DNA of 64,000 nt. Source: Flavobacteriaceae bacterium (GTDB taxonomy: Bacteria > Bacteroidota > Bacteroidia > Flavobacteriales > Flavobacteriaceae). Position 1 is the first letter of the stretch. Every line of letters begins with the position of its first letter. The position numbers and the translations under genes were made by a program. The DNA lies in assembly GCA_024638225.1 (NCBI GenBank), contig JAHEKR010000002.1, positions 27,798 through 91,797 on the forward strand. Direction: 5' to 3'. The notes under the pieces were generated by a model, which worked only from the letters and a program-made list of their open reading frames with translations, was not told where the DNA came from and searched no databases. Positions 21,428 to 29,917 of this stretch are shown piece by piece.

Positions 21428-22229
21428 AGAATACCGCCTCCGCTACTTTTCTCATCATTTTCACGCTGCCTTCTTGACTTAGCGCGGTAATTACTACTTC
21501 CGAAACGGTAATTAAAACCAAGCATCTGATTTTTAAGTAGCACTATATTGATGATACCACTCATACCATCAGGGTTGTATTTTGCTGATGGGTTGGTGAT
21601 GAGTTCAACCGCTTTTATCGCTGAAGATGGGAATTGCTTGAGTAATTGAGCTGCTGGTATGTTGGAAAGTTTGCCGTCAACCATAAAGGGACATTTTCAT
21701 TTCCACGAAGGCTAATAGCACCACTTTGTGGATCGACGTTTATTGAAGTAATACCCACCAAAAGTTCGGAAGCCGTACCAACAGTAGCCAAATCCTTGCT
21801 AATGGTAATTCCTTTTCGATCTATTTTTTATTCGATTGTGGATACTTCGGCGATTACTTCCACCTCATCCAATTCAGTTAAAGTCTCTTGCAAGAGAAGG
21901 TTGCCTAAGTTAATGCTATATGCATTCCCGCCAATAGAAACACTCCGCTCTACTGTTTGGTAGCCAATATATTGTACCCTAAGGTTATGTGTTCCTACAG
22001 GGACTTTTTCTAGTTTAAAATCTCCATTTTTATGTGTAATTCCACCCAATAAGGTGTTGCGATCTTTATCCTGCACAAGCACAGTAACATAAGGAAGTGG
22101 CTCGGATAGAGAGGCGTCAATTACTGTTCCCGTTAGGATTCCTGTTCGCTGGTCCGAAGCAGGTTGCGCATGTACAAAACATAAAGAGAGAAATAAAAGT
22201 ATGCAGCTTAGTTTGGTGAAGTAGGTCAT
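21424..22229 (-). pseudogene. outer membrane beta-barrel/TonB-dependent receptor (carboxypeptidase-regulatory-like N-terminus), inactivated
   Basis: signal peptide and CarboxypepD_reg-like domain at 21828-22229; in-frame TAA at 21828-21830; frame change near 21685; plug end joined directly to barrel C-terminus near 21530. Confidence 0.88.
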
Positions 22230-22304
22230 GGGGGTATGATTTATTTTGATTTTGGGTTTAATTCAATAACGAACGCACAAAATAATTGTTACAACAAATA
22301 ATAG

Positions 22305-23057
22305 TTAATAGAACCATAATTTAATAGACATGGCTATCACCATGAGCATCATCACCTTTCTTATAACGCCCTCGCCCTTGCGAACCGAATATCGTGAAGC
22401 AAAAAAAGCACCTGCTGCATTTCCAGAAGCCAAAGCAATGCCGTACTCCCAATCGATATGACCACTAAGGGCAAATGTGGTAAAAGCTGCAGTGGTATAA
22501 ATAAAAGCGACCATTACCTTAGTAGCATTCACACGAACCAAGTCCATCTGGTTGACATAATTTAAAAATAACATCATGACAAAACCAATACCCGCATTGA
22601 TAAATCCGCCATATATACCAATAAAGAAAAAGGCAGTCATGGACCAGATTAGGGTTTTCCCCGTGGTTTTGGGTTGAAGTAGTTTTGTTTGATAATTGGG
22701 CTTGAATACCATTAGCAGCACAACAAAAAGCATAATAATAGCCAATATTCGGTTAAACAAAGTGCCTTCTATATCAATGGCAATACGGGCACCCAACAGA
22801 GCACCCAATAAGGCTGTAGACCCTAAATATAGACTAAAGGGTCTGCTACTTACTTTTTTGGAGCGAAAACCCATGACAGCTGAACTGGTGGCAACCAGTA
22901 TGGCAACTCGATTTGTTCCGTTAGCAGTGGCTGGCGGAAGTCCTAAAAAAATCATTAAGGGCAGGGTTAATAAGGAGCCACCACCTGCCATGGTATTGAC
23001 AAATCCAGCAAAAAGCCCAGCGCCAATAAGTAAAAGTATATCGTAAGGAAAATCCAT
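22305..23057 (-). CDS. TauE/SafE family sulfite exporter / permease
   Basis: GAGLFAGFVNTMAGGGSLLTLPLMIFLGLPPATANGTNRVAI. Confidence 0.9.
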   Translation of the reverse strand: MDFPYDILLLIGAGLFAGFVNTMAGGGSLLTLPLMIFLGLPPATANGTNRVAILVATSSAVMGFRSKKVSSRPFSLYLGSTALLGALLGARIAIDIEGTLFNRILAIIMLFVVLLMVFKPNYQTKLLQPKTTGKTLIWSMTAFFFIGIYGGFINAGIGFVMMLFLNYVNQMDLVRVNATKVMVAFIYTTAAFTTFALSGHIDWEYGIALASGNAAGAFFASRYSVRKGEGVIRKVMMLMVIAMSIKLWFY

Positions 23058-23142
23058 TCTATCACAAAAGTAATTAAACCTATTATCTATATGGGCTTAA
23101 ATGTTTTGTATAACCAAAAAGGAAGTTATATTTGCAGCCACT

Positions 23143-23227
23143 GGAGAAATGGCAGAGTGGTCGAATGCGGCAGTCTTGAAAACTGTTGAGGGTCACACCT
23201 CCGGGGGTTCGAATCCCTCTTTCTCCG
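23143..23227 (+). tRNA. tRNA-Ser (TGA anticodon)
   Basis: ggagaaatggcagagtggtcgaatgcggcagtcttgaaaactgttgagggtcacacctccgggggttcgaatccctctttctccg; long variable arm; acceptor pairing ggagaaa/tttctcc. Confidence 0.95.
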
Positions 23228-23234
23228 CAAAAGG

Positions 23235-23264
23235 AAACCCGCAACTAAAGTTGTGGGTTTTTGT
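23235..23264 (+). terminator. Rho-independent terminator after tRNA-Ser
   Basis: AAACCCGCAACtaaaGTTGTGGGTTTTTG hairpin. Confidence 0.7.
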
Positions 23265-23284
23265 TTAGATAAGCGAGTAAGGCA

Positions 23285-23641
23285 CTAGTGCTTCATCATG
23301 GTACCGTGCATCTCCTTAGACGATTCATCACGATACTGGCAGCACATAGGTAAATCAGCATAAACCTCATCCTTTACCGCAACACCATTGGCCTCATGCC
23401 CTACGGCAGAAATAGACGCGGCAATGCTGTCAACAGTTGTCTTTTTGGCGTTGAATAACACCCTGAGTTGCTCGGTTTCGGCTTGCCAAACGGCGTACTT
23501 AACACCCTTAACTTGTATGGCAGCCTTTTCAATTCGGGCTTTGCACATACCGCAATTACCGCGTACATCTATTCTTTCTTTTTGTGTTTGCGCTACTGCT
23601 ACAGTAGTAAAAAACAACATAACGATTACATTTATTTTCAT
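23285..23641 (-). CDS. heavy-metal-associated (HMA) domain protein, periplasmic
   Basis: signal peptide, DVRGNCGMCKARIEKAAIQVKGVKYAVWQAET (CxxC HMA motif). Confidence 0.85.
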   Translation of the reverse strand: MKINVIVMLFFTTVAVAQTQKERIDVRGNCGMCKARIEKAAIQVKGVKYAVWQAETEQLRVLFNAKKTTVDSIAASISAVGHEANGVAVKDEVYADLPMCCQYRDESSKEMHGTMMKH

Positions 23642-23650
23642 GGTATCAAT

Positions 23651-25879
23651 TTATAAATTAAAGCGGAATCCAGCATAAAACATACGTCCAAAAACAGGAG
23701 CATAGGTTTGACTTGTATCAAAACTTGCGCCAAAAGGATCGTTTGCTCCCAAAACCGCATCGGATTGTTTGACATCAAGTAAGTTTTCAGCACCGACATA
23801 AACAGAGAATTTATCTGAAAACTGTCGCGTCACTTGGGAACTCAACAGAGAAAAACCGTTGGCCATTCGTTCTTGTGTACTGTTCGTTGCCACCAATCTT
23901 TGCTGCCCAACACGGTGTACTGTTGCATCTGCACGCCACTGCTTGCCGTCAAGCGGCTCGGTCGCATAACCCAAAAAGGCAAACCAACGATTTTTGGGTT
24001 GCAAAGGGGCACGCTTCATTCCAGAACGATATGTCGTTTGTATGTCATAAGATTTATAAGCAAATCGGAACTCTACACGATCGCTAAAGGATGTGTTCGC
24101 CGATAGTTGTATACTTTGCGCGTAACTATCACCATTTAGGTTATAAAACGAAATCTCACTGGGGTTCTCCCAATCGACAACAACACGGTTGGTAAACGCT
24201 GTACGGTATACGTCTAGTGCTAGTTCTAATGGTCTAGTAAAAAGCGATGCTTGTTGAATCCAACTAAAACCATAATTCCATGCGCGCTCGGGAAGCAAGC
24301 CATACATCGGTTGTTGTGGAGCTGCAAGCATCAATTGACGCTGGCTACCGAAAAACTTCTGGTGTTCGGCAAATATGCTCGAAATACGTCGCCCCTCGCC
24401 TACGGAAGCGCGTAATACCGTTTTGTTATCAAACAATGCATAGCGTAAATGGGCACGTGGGGTTATAAAATTGCCCAAAATATTATGATGGTCAACCCGT
24501 AGCCCCAAGACTAAATTGAAATTCTCCAAGCTGTCATAGGTATATTCAAAAAATCCACCGAAATTATATTCATTTCGATTGATGTTCCCTAAGGACAATT
24601 TTTCCTCATATAGATCGGTCATGTATTGCAAGCCCGCTTTAAACTTATGTTGGGTACTTCCAAGAATTGATTGGTAAACCAAATGATGAAAAAAGCTTGT
24701 GTAGGTGACATCATAGGTACGGTTACCAAAGTATGCATCTTGATTATGACGGCTAATAGCGGTTTGAAACCCAAGACTGCGGTAAGGAATGTCAGGGTTT
24801 ACATAGCCCGTTTTTAGGGTAAAATCCCATTTATCCGTTTGTATTTCTCCACCCCAGAACTGAGTGCCAAACTTATGTTGCGCAGGCGCGTAGTTCAACT
24901 GCCCGATTTGTTTGCTATCACGCAAATAGCGCAAGCTTAAAAAGCCAACAACTCCCTTTTCCGGATTAATGTATTGCCATCTATTCAGCATGTTTATTTG
25001 ATCGGACAATGGCATATCCAAAAAACCATCCTTGTTTTGATCGGTCTTCATGGTACGTTGGTTGGCGTGTACAAACAGTGATGTCGACCATTTTGAGGAC
25101 AAATCTTGTTTTGCCTGTACGTTTAGCTCTGTACGCCCATTGAGCGAACGATATCCATTGACAAAAAACGGAGGGGCAGACAACGGCTTAACTAGTTCTG
25201 TATTGATTTGACCAGACATGCTTTCATAACCACTGGTAACCGTTCCAGCGCCCTTGGTAATCTGTATGCTTTCTACCCAGGTACCAGGCGTAAATGTCAA
25301 TCCATAGGTCTGGTTGCTTCCACGAAGACTAGGGATGTTTTCCTGAGTAAATAAAATATACGGACTCGTCAATCCCAACATCTGAATTTGCTTGGTCCCG
25401 GTAAGGGCGTCAGCGTAATTAACATCGATAGAGGGGTTGGTTTCAAAACTTTCGGACAGATTACAGCACGCTGCCTTTAACAATTCCTCACTGCCTATTG
25501 TCGTCATATTCCGAGGACTAAAAATAGCGCGCTTAAGCGGTTCCCGCTTTTTGGTTAAGGTAATTTCGTCTAGTGTCGTTGCATCTTCTGCAGCCAATAC
25601 CACACGAATAGGATTGCTGAAATCTGGTGTTAGTCGTACGGTCTCAAAGCTTAAAAATGAAACGACCAATACTGTAGATTCATCGGTATGTACAATGCTA
25701 AAAAAGCCGTTTTCGTCTGTAGTTACTCCCGTAGTGGAGTTTTCCCAATAGACACTTGCACCTGCAAGAGGAAGTTCATTGGTGCCTTCAAGGCCATAAA
25801 CATAGCCTGTTAGTTTGTGCTGTGCATGTAGCGCACAAGCAAGAAATAAATAATAAAATAAAAAATAGTTTTTAAACAT
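23651..25879 (-). CDS. TonB-dependent receptor, probably metal-related
   Basis: carboxypeptidase-like N-domain, plug and beta-barrel; C-terminus GRMFYAGFRFNL. Confidence 0.9.
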   Translation of the reverse strand: MFKNYFLFYYLFLACALHAQHKLTGYVYGLEGTNELPLAGASVYWENSTTGVTTDENGFFSIVHTDESTVLVVSFLSFETVRLTPDFSNPIRVVLAAEDATTLDEITLTKKREPLKRAIFSPRNMTTIGSEELLKAACCNLSESFETNPSIDVNYADALTGTKQIQMLGLTSPYILFTQENIPSLRGSNQTYGLTFTPGTWVESIQITKGAGTVTSGYESMSGQINTELVKPLSAPPFFVNGYRSLNGRTELNVQAKQDLSSKWSTSLFVHANQRTMKTDQNKDGFLDMPLSDQINMLNRWQYINPEKGVVGFLSLRYLRDSKQIGQLNYAPAQHKFGTQFWGGEIQTDKWDFTLKTGYVNPDIPYRSLGFQTAISRHNQDAYFGNRTYDVTYTSFFHHLVYQSILGSTQHKFKAGLQYMTDLYEEKLSLGNINRNEYNFGGFFEYTYDSLENFNLVLGLRVDHHNILGNFITPRAHLRYALFDNKTVLRASVGEGRRISSIFAEHQKFFGSQRQLMLAAPQQPMYGLLPERAWNYGFSWIQQASLFTRPLELALDVYRTAFTNRVVVDWENPSEISFYNLNGDSYAQSIQLSANTSFSDRVEFRFAYKSYDIQTTYRSGMKRAPLQPKNRWFAFLGYATEPLDGKQWRADATVHRVGQQRLVATNSTQERMANGFSLLSSQVTRQFSDKFSVYVGAENLLDVKQSDAVLGANDPFGASFDTSQTYAPVFGRMFYAGFRFNL

Positions 25880-25926
25880 GATATATGATTTAATGATACA
25901 AATAGTTCAACAGAAGTATTGCAGCA

Positions 25927-26319
25927 TCAAATCAAATATTGTTCGTAAAGTATATGTAGTTCTTGTGTAACTCGCTTTGGCGGTGGTCGTGGTATATACT
26001 GATGCGTATGCGAAGCCTCTATAATATGTGTTGTAGGAATAATATAAAAAACATAGGTCGCTGCGATAACATCAATGGATATACTATTATCCTGAAGTAC
26101 TGTATCGTTGAGTTGAGTGTCAAAAGACGAAAGTTCACAACAAACCTCGCTAAACACAGGTCCGGGATGGTCTTTTTTCATACAGCAACTGGACAAGTCT
26201 TTATTTATGGCTGCAGCAACAAATTGATTGTGACAAAAATGCAGCATAAAGCTAGTCTCTGTTGAAAGAAACAAAGTAAAAAGTGCCAGTACAAAAGCGA
26301 TACGACCTCTCATTATCAA
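25927..26319 (-). CDS. HYC_CC_PP-like small secreted protein
   Basis: MLHFCHNQ... SSCCMKKDHP ... CCELSSFD ... IPRPPPK. Confidence 0.65.
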   Translation of the reverse strand: MIMRGRIAFVLALFTLFLSTETSFMLHFCHNQFVAAAINKDLSSCCMKKDHPGPVFSEVCCELSSFDTQLNDTVLQDNSISIDVIAATYVFYIIPTTHIIEASHTHQYIPRPPPKRVTQELHILYEQYLI

Positions 26320-26323
26320 TTGA

Positions 26324-26740
26324 TTACAGCTGCAAAGTTAAGGATTTAATTGTTTGGTCGTTAAGAATTTCTAGAGTTCGATCACGAACTTGTTCAAACA
26401 CCGCTTTTATCTCACAGGACTCCTCTTCGCATTCATCACATTTACGGTAATAATTGAGTGATACACAAGGTAACATAGCTATTGGACCATCGATGATACG
26501 CATTACTTCAGTTAGATTAATTTCGGATGCAGGACGCAACAGTCGGAAACCACCATCCTTGCCTCGCTTACTCTCCAAAATGCGATTATTTCGAAGCTCG
26601 CGTAGAATAATTTCCAAAAATTTTCGAGGTATTTGTTGCTCACGCGCAATATCTGCAGTCATTACAGGTCTATCATCTTGCTCATTATTAGCAATGTACA
26701 CTAGTGCCTTAATTGCATACTTGCACTTATTTGAAATCAT
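26324..26740 (-). CDS. Rrf2 family transcriptional regulator
   Basis: KCKYAIKALVYIA... IAREQQIPRKFLEIILRELRNNRILESKRGKDGGFRL; Cys cluster C-x8-C-x2-C-x4-C. Confidence 0.92.
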   Translation of the reverse strand: MISNKCKYAIKALVYIANNEQDDRPVMTADIAREQQIPRKFLEIILRELRNNRILESKRGKDGGFRLLRPASEINLTEVMRIIDGPIAMLPCVSLNYYRKCDECEEESCEIKAVFEQVRDRTLEILNDQTIKSLTLQL

Positions 26741-26819
26741 ACCACAAAACTAAAAAAATAAAAACTATATATCCTATCTATTTGATAGTATTTGTTATAT
26801 TTGTCGACAATTAAAGGTT

Positions 26820-27074
26820 ATGCTTGTTGATCAAATATTTATAGCAGCTGCTCGAAAAAAGTCCACAAAAAACAGCGAAGGTTGGCCTAGGTCTCTGTTA
26901 AAGTCCATCAGTTGGCGCATTATTGGCACCTTGGACACCATACTAATCTCGTACATCATCACTGGAAAATTAGCCTTTGCCTTATCTATTGGAGGCATAG
27001 AGTTGGTCACTAAAATGATTTTATACGTGGTTCATGAGCGCTTGTGGAATAAAGTAAATTGGGGGAAAAGATGA
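26820..27074 (+). CDS. DUF2061 domain membrane protein
   Basis: RSLLKSISWRIIGTLDTILISYIITGKLAFALSIGGIELVTKMILYVVHERLW. Confidence 0.85.
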   Translation: MLVDQIFIAAARKKSTKNSEGWPRSLLKSISWRIIGTLDTILISYIITGKLAFALSIGGIELVTKMILYVVHERLWNKVNWGKR

Positions 27075-27781
27075 GTGCACAGCGAGTTGCTTTACTTAAT
27101 GAAAAGTATGCATCGACGACTAAGCTCGATGATTTATTTAGCACTTTATTGGAAGATAATCTTGGGGAAATCGCTTTCTCCACTTCACTTGGACAAGAAG
27201 ATCAGGTACTCACACACCATATCGCTACCCACAATCATCCAATAGAAGTATTTACCCTAGATACGGGTCGTTTGTTCCAAGAGACCTATGATGTATTGGC
27301 GCATACGCAGCAGAAGTACAATGTACCGATAAAAGTGTACACACCAGAGCACACACAAGTAGCTTCACTGCTAAGCACCAAGGGACCCAATAGCTTCTAT
27401 ACTTCTGTCGAAAATAGAAAAGAATGCTGTTCCATTCGAAAAATAGAGCCATTAAAAAGAGCATTAAAAGGGAAAAAGGTTTGGATTACGGGGCTTAGAC
27501 AGGCACAATCAGCAAATCGGAATACATTGGATTTATTTAGCTATGATTCGAGCTTTGATATCATAAAATTTAATCCACTTCGCGATTGGTCTTTGGATGC
27601 TGTAAACGACTATTTAGAAACGTATCGCGTACCTCAAAACACGCTGCATAAAAAAGGGTTCGTCAGCATTGGATGCGCTCCGTGTACACGCGCCATAGAG
27701 CCGGACGAAGATATTCGGGCCGGTCGCTGGTGGTGGGAAAGCAGTAAAAAAGAATGTGGACTACACACAAGTAAATCATGA
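27071..27781 (+). CDS. cysH: phosphoadenylyl/adenylyl-sulfate reductase
   Basis: ECCSIRKIEPLKRAL and CAPCTRA...KKECGLH (CC...CxxC-type cysteines of APS reductases); ATG at 27071. Confidence 0.93.
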   Translation: MSAQRVALLNEKYASTTKLDDLFSTLLEDNLGEIAFSTSLGQEDQVLTHHIATHNHPIEVFTLDTGRLFQETYDVLAHTQQKYNVPIKVYTPEHTQVASLLSTKGPNSFYTSVENRKECCSIRKIEPLKRALKGKKVWITGLRQAQSANRNTLDLFSYDSSFDIIKFNPLRDWSLDAVNDYLETYRVPQNTLHKKGFVSIGCAPCTRAIEPDEDIRAGRWWWESSKKECGLHTSKS

Positions 27782-28668
27782 GCATACTGAAGCAGTTAGA
27801 AGAAGAGTCAATATATATTATTCGAGAAGTAGCAGGGCAATTTGACAATCCCTGTCTTTTGTTCTCGGGTGGAAAAGATTCCATAACCCTCTTGCATTTG
27901 GCTAGGAAGGCATTTGCGCCAGCGAGCATACCTTTTCCTTTGGTGCATATTGATACAGGGCATAATTTTCCAGAAACCATTGAATTGCGTGACAAACTTG
28001 TAGCCGAACACGGACTACGACTCATTGTTGGAAGTGTTCAAGAGGACATTGATGCTGGAAACGTATTGGAAGAAAAAGGAAGGCACGCAAGTAGAAACAG
28101 CTTACAAACCACTACCCTACTAAACACCATTGAGCAACATAAGTTTGATGCGTGTATGGGTGGTGCACGTCGCGACGAAGAAAAGGCACGTGCTAAGGAG
28201 CGCGTATTTTCGGTTCGTGATGACTTTGGTCAATGGAACGAAAAGCTACAACGTCCAGAACTATTTGATATGCTCAACGGCATGATTCACAACGGAGAGA
28301 ACGTTCGCGTTTTTCCAATTAGCAACTGGACAGAACTCGATGTTTGGCATTACATCCGTCAAGAGAAGCTCGAGATACCGTCTATTTACTACGCACACGA
28401 GCGCGAGGTATTTTTACGCGACAATCAATGGATGCCCGTTTCCGATTATGTGCAGGTGACCGATCAAGATGAACGACGAGTGGCTTCGGTTCGATTTAGA
28501 ACGGTTGGTGATATGAGTTGTACCGCAGCTGTACTTTCCAAGGCAACATTGTTGGACAATATAATTGAAGAAATAGGAGGTTCTGACTTTTCAGAACGCG
28601 GCTCACGTATGGATGACAAACGTTCGGAAGCAGCCATGGAAGAACGTAAAAAAGTGGGGTATTTTTAG
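27778..28668 (+). CDS. cysD: sulfate adenylyltransferase subunit 2
   Basis: LLFSGGKDSITLLHLA; GGARRDEEKARAKER. Confidence 0.96.
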   Translation: MSILKQLEEESIYIIREVAGQFDNPCLLFSGGKDSITLLHLARKAFAPASIPFPLVHIDTGHNFPETIELRDKLVAEHGLRLIVGSVQEDIDAGNVLEEKGRHASRNSLQTTTLLNTIEQHKFDACMGGARRDEEKARAKERVFSVRDDFGQWNEKLQRPELFDMLNGMIHNGENVRVFPISNWTELDVWHYIRQEKLEIPSIYYAHEREVFLRDNQWMPVSDYVQVTDQDERRVASVRFRTVGDMSCTAAVLSKATLLDNIIEEIGGSDFSERGSRMDDKRSEAAMEERKKVGYF

Positions 28669-28669
28669 T

Positions 28670-29917
28670 ATGGAACTTATCAAAATTGCAACCGCGGGTA
28701 GTGTTGACGATGGAAAAAGCACCTTAATTGGAAGGTTGTTGTACGAAACAGGTGCATTAAAAACAGATCAAATTCAGCACATTGAAGAGAAAAGCACAGC
28801 CAGAGGCTTTGGGTATTTGGATTTGTCTTTAGCCACAGATGGGTTGCTTACCGAGCGTGAACAAGGCATTACCATTGATGTGTCGCACATATTTTTCTCA
28901 ACGCCCAAAAGACGTTTTATCATTGCTGACTCACCAGGTCATGTAGAATACACCCGAAACATGGTCACTGGCAGTTCTACGGCAAAAGCAAGCATTATTT
29001 TACTCGATGCGCGCAAAGGAGTAATCGAGCAAACCAAACGACACTTTTTCATTACACAATTGTTAAACATCAAACATATCATATTTGCCATAAATAAGAT
29101 GGATTTGGTTGATTATAGCGAAGCGATTTTTGATGAAATCAAAGCAACCCTCAATGACTTGGTAAGCAAGCATGGTGCTGAAGGGGTTACGTATTATTTT
29201 AATCCTGTTTCTGCACTTTTAAACGAAAATATCGTATCCAAATCGGAAAAACTAGACTGGTTCCAAGGTGAACCACTTCTTCAACTAATCGAATCGATCC
29301 CAATTCAGAATAACAAAATAAAGGATGCCGCTTTTCAAGTGCAATACGTCATTCGGCCAAAGCGTGAAGACCTGCACGATTACAGAGGCTTTGCGGGCAA
29401 TGTTCGTTCAGGGCGTTTTAGTATTGGGGATGCCATTAGCATACATCCATCAGGAAGAAGAAGCCACATAAAGCGCATAGAAAAGTATGGTGAACATGTG
29501 AATGTTCTGGAATCAGGAGAGAATGGAACACTACTTTTAGCAGATGAAGTAGATGCCTCCAGAGGAGACAGTATTCTCAGAGAGGATGCAGAAATGGAGC
29601 AAGGAAAAAGCATCAACGCAACCTTTTGCTGGATGCAAGACAACCCAATGTCTGTTGGGGACAAATATTGGTTGCAGCAAGGAGTTCAGCGGAGTTTGGT
29701 AAAAGTCAAGAATATAGATGCTAAAATGGATTTGGAGGCACTAGAAGACAAACCAACGGATACGTTAAACCTTAATGATATTGGAAAAGCTGGATTGGCC
29801 TTGGCGCAATCAATTGTTAGTAAGCCGTATGTAAAAAACCCAGCGCTTGGAACGTTTATTATGATTGACCCCAACACCTATAACACCGCAGGAGTTGGCT
29901 TTATAGAATCTTTATGA
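28670..29917 (+). CDS. cysN: sulfate adenylyltransferase subunit 1 (GTPase)
   Basis: ATAGSVDDGKSTLIGRLLYE; DSPGHVEYTRNM; ATG at 28670. Confidence 0.95.
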   Translation: MELIKIATAGSVDDGKSTLIGRLLYETGALKTDQIQHIEEKSTARGFGYLDLSLATDGLLTEREQGITIDVSHIFFSTPKRRFIIADSPGHVEYTRNMVTGSSTAKASIILLDARKGVIEQTKRHFFITQLLNIKHIIFAINKMDLVDYSEAIFDEIKATLNDLVSKHGAEGVTYYFNPVSALLNENIVSKSEKLDWFQGEPLLQLIESIPIQNNKIKDAAFQVQYVIRPKREDLHDYRGFAGNVRSGRFSIGDAISIHPSGRRSHIKRIEKYGEHVNVLESGENGTLLLADEVDASRGDSILREDAEMEQGKSINATFCWMQDNPMSVGDKYWLQQGVQRSLVKVKNIDAKMDLEALEDKPTDTLNLNDIGKAGLALAQSIVSKPYVKNPALGTFIMIDPNTYNTAGVGFIESL

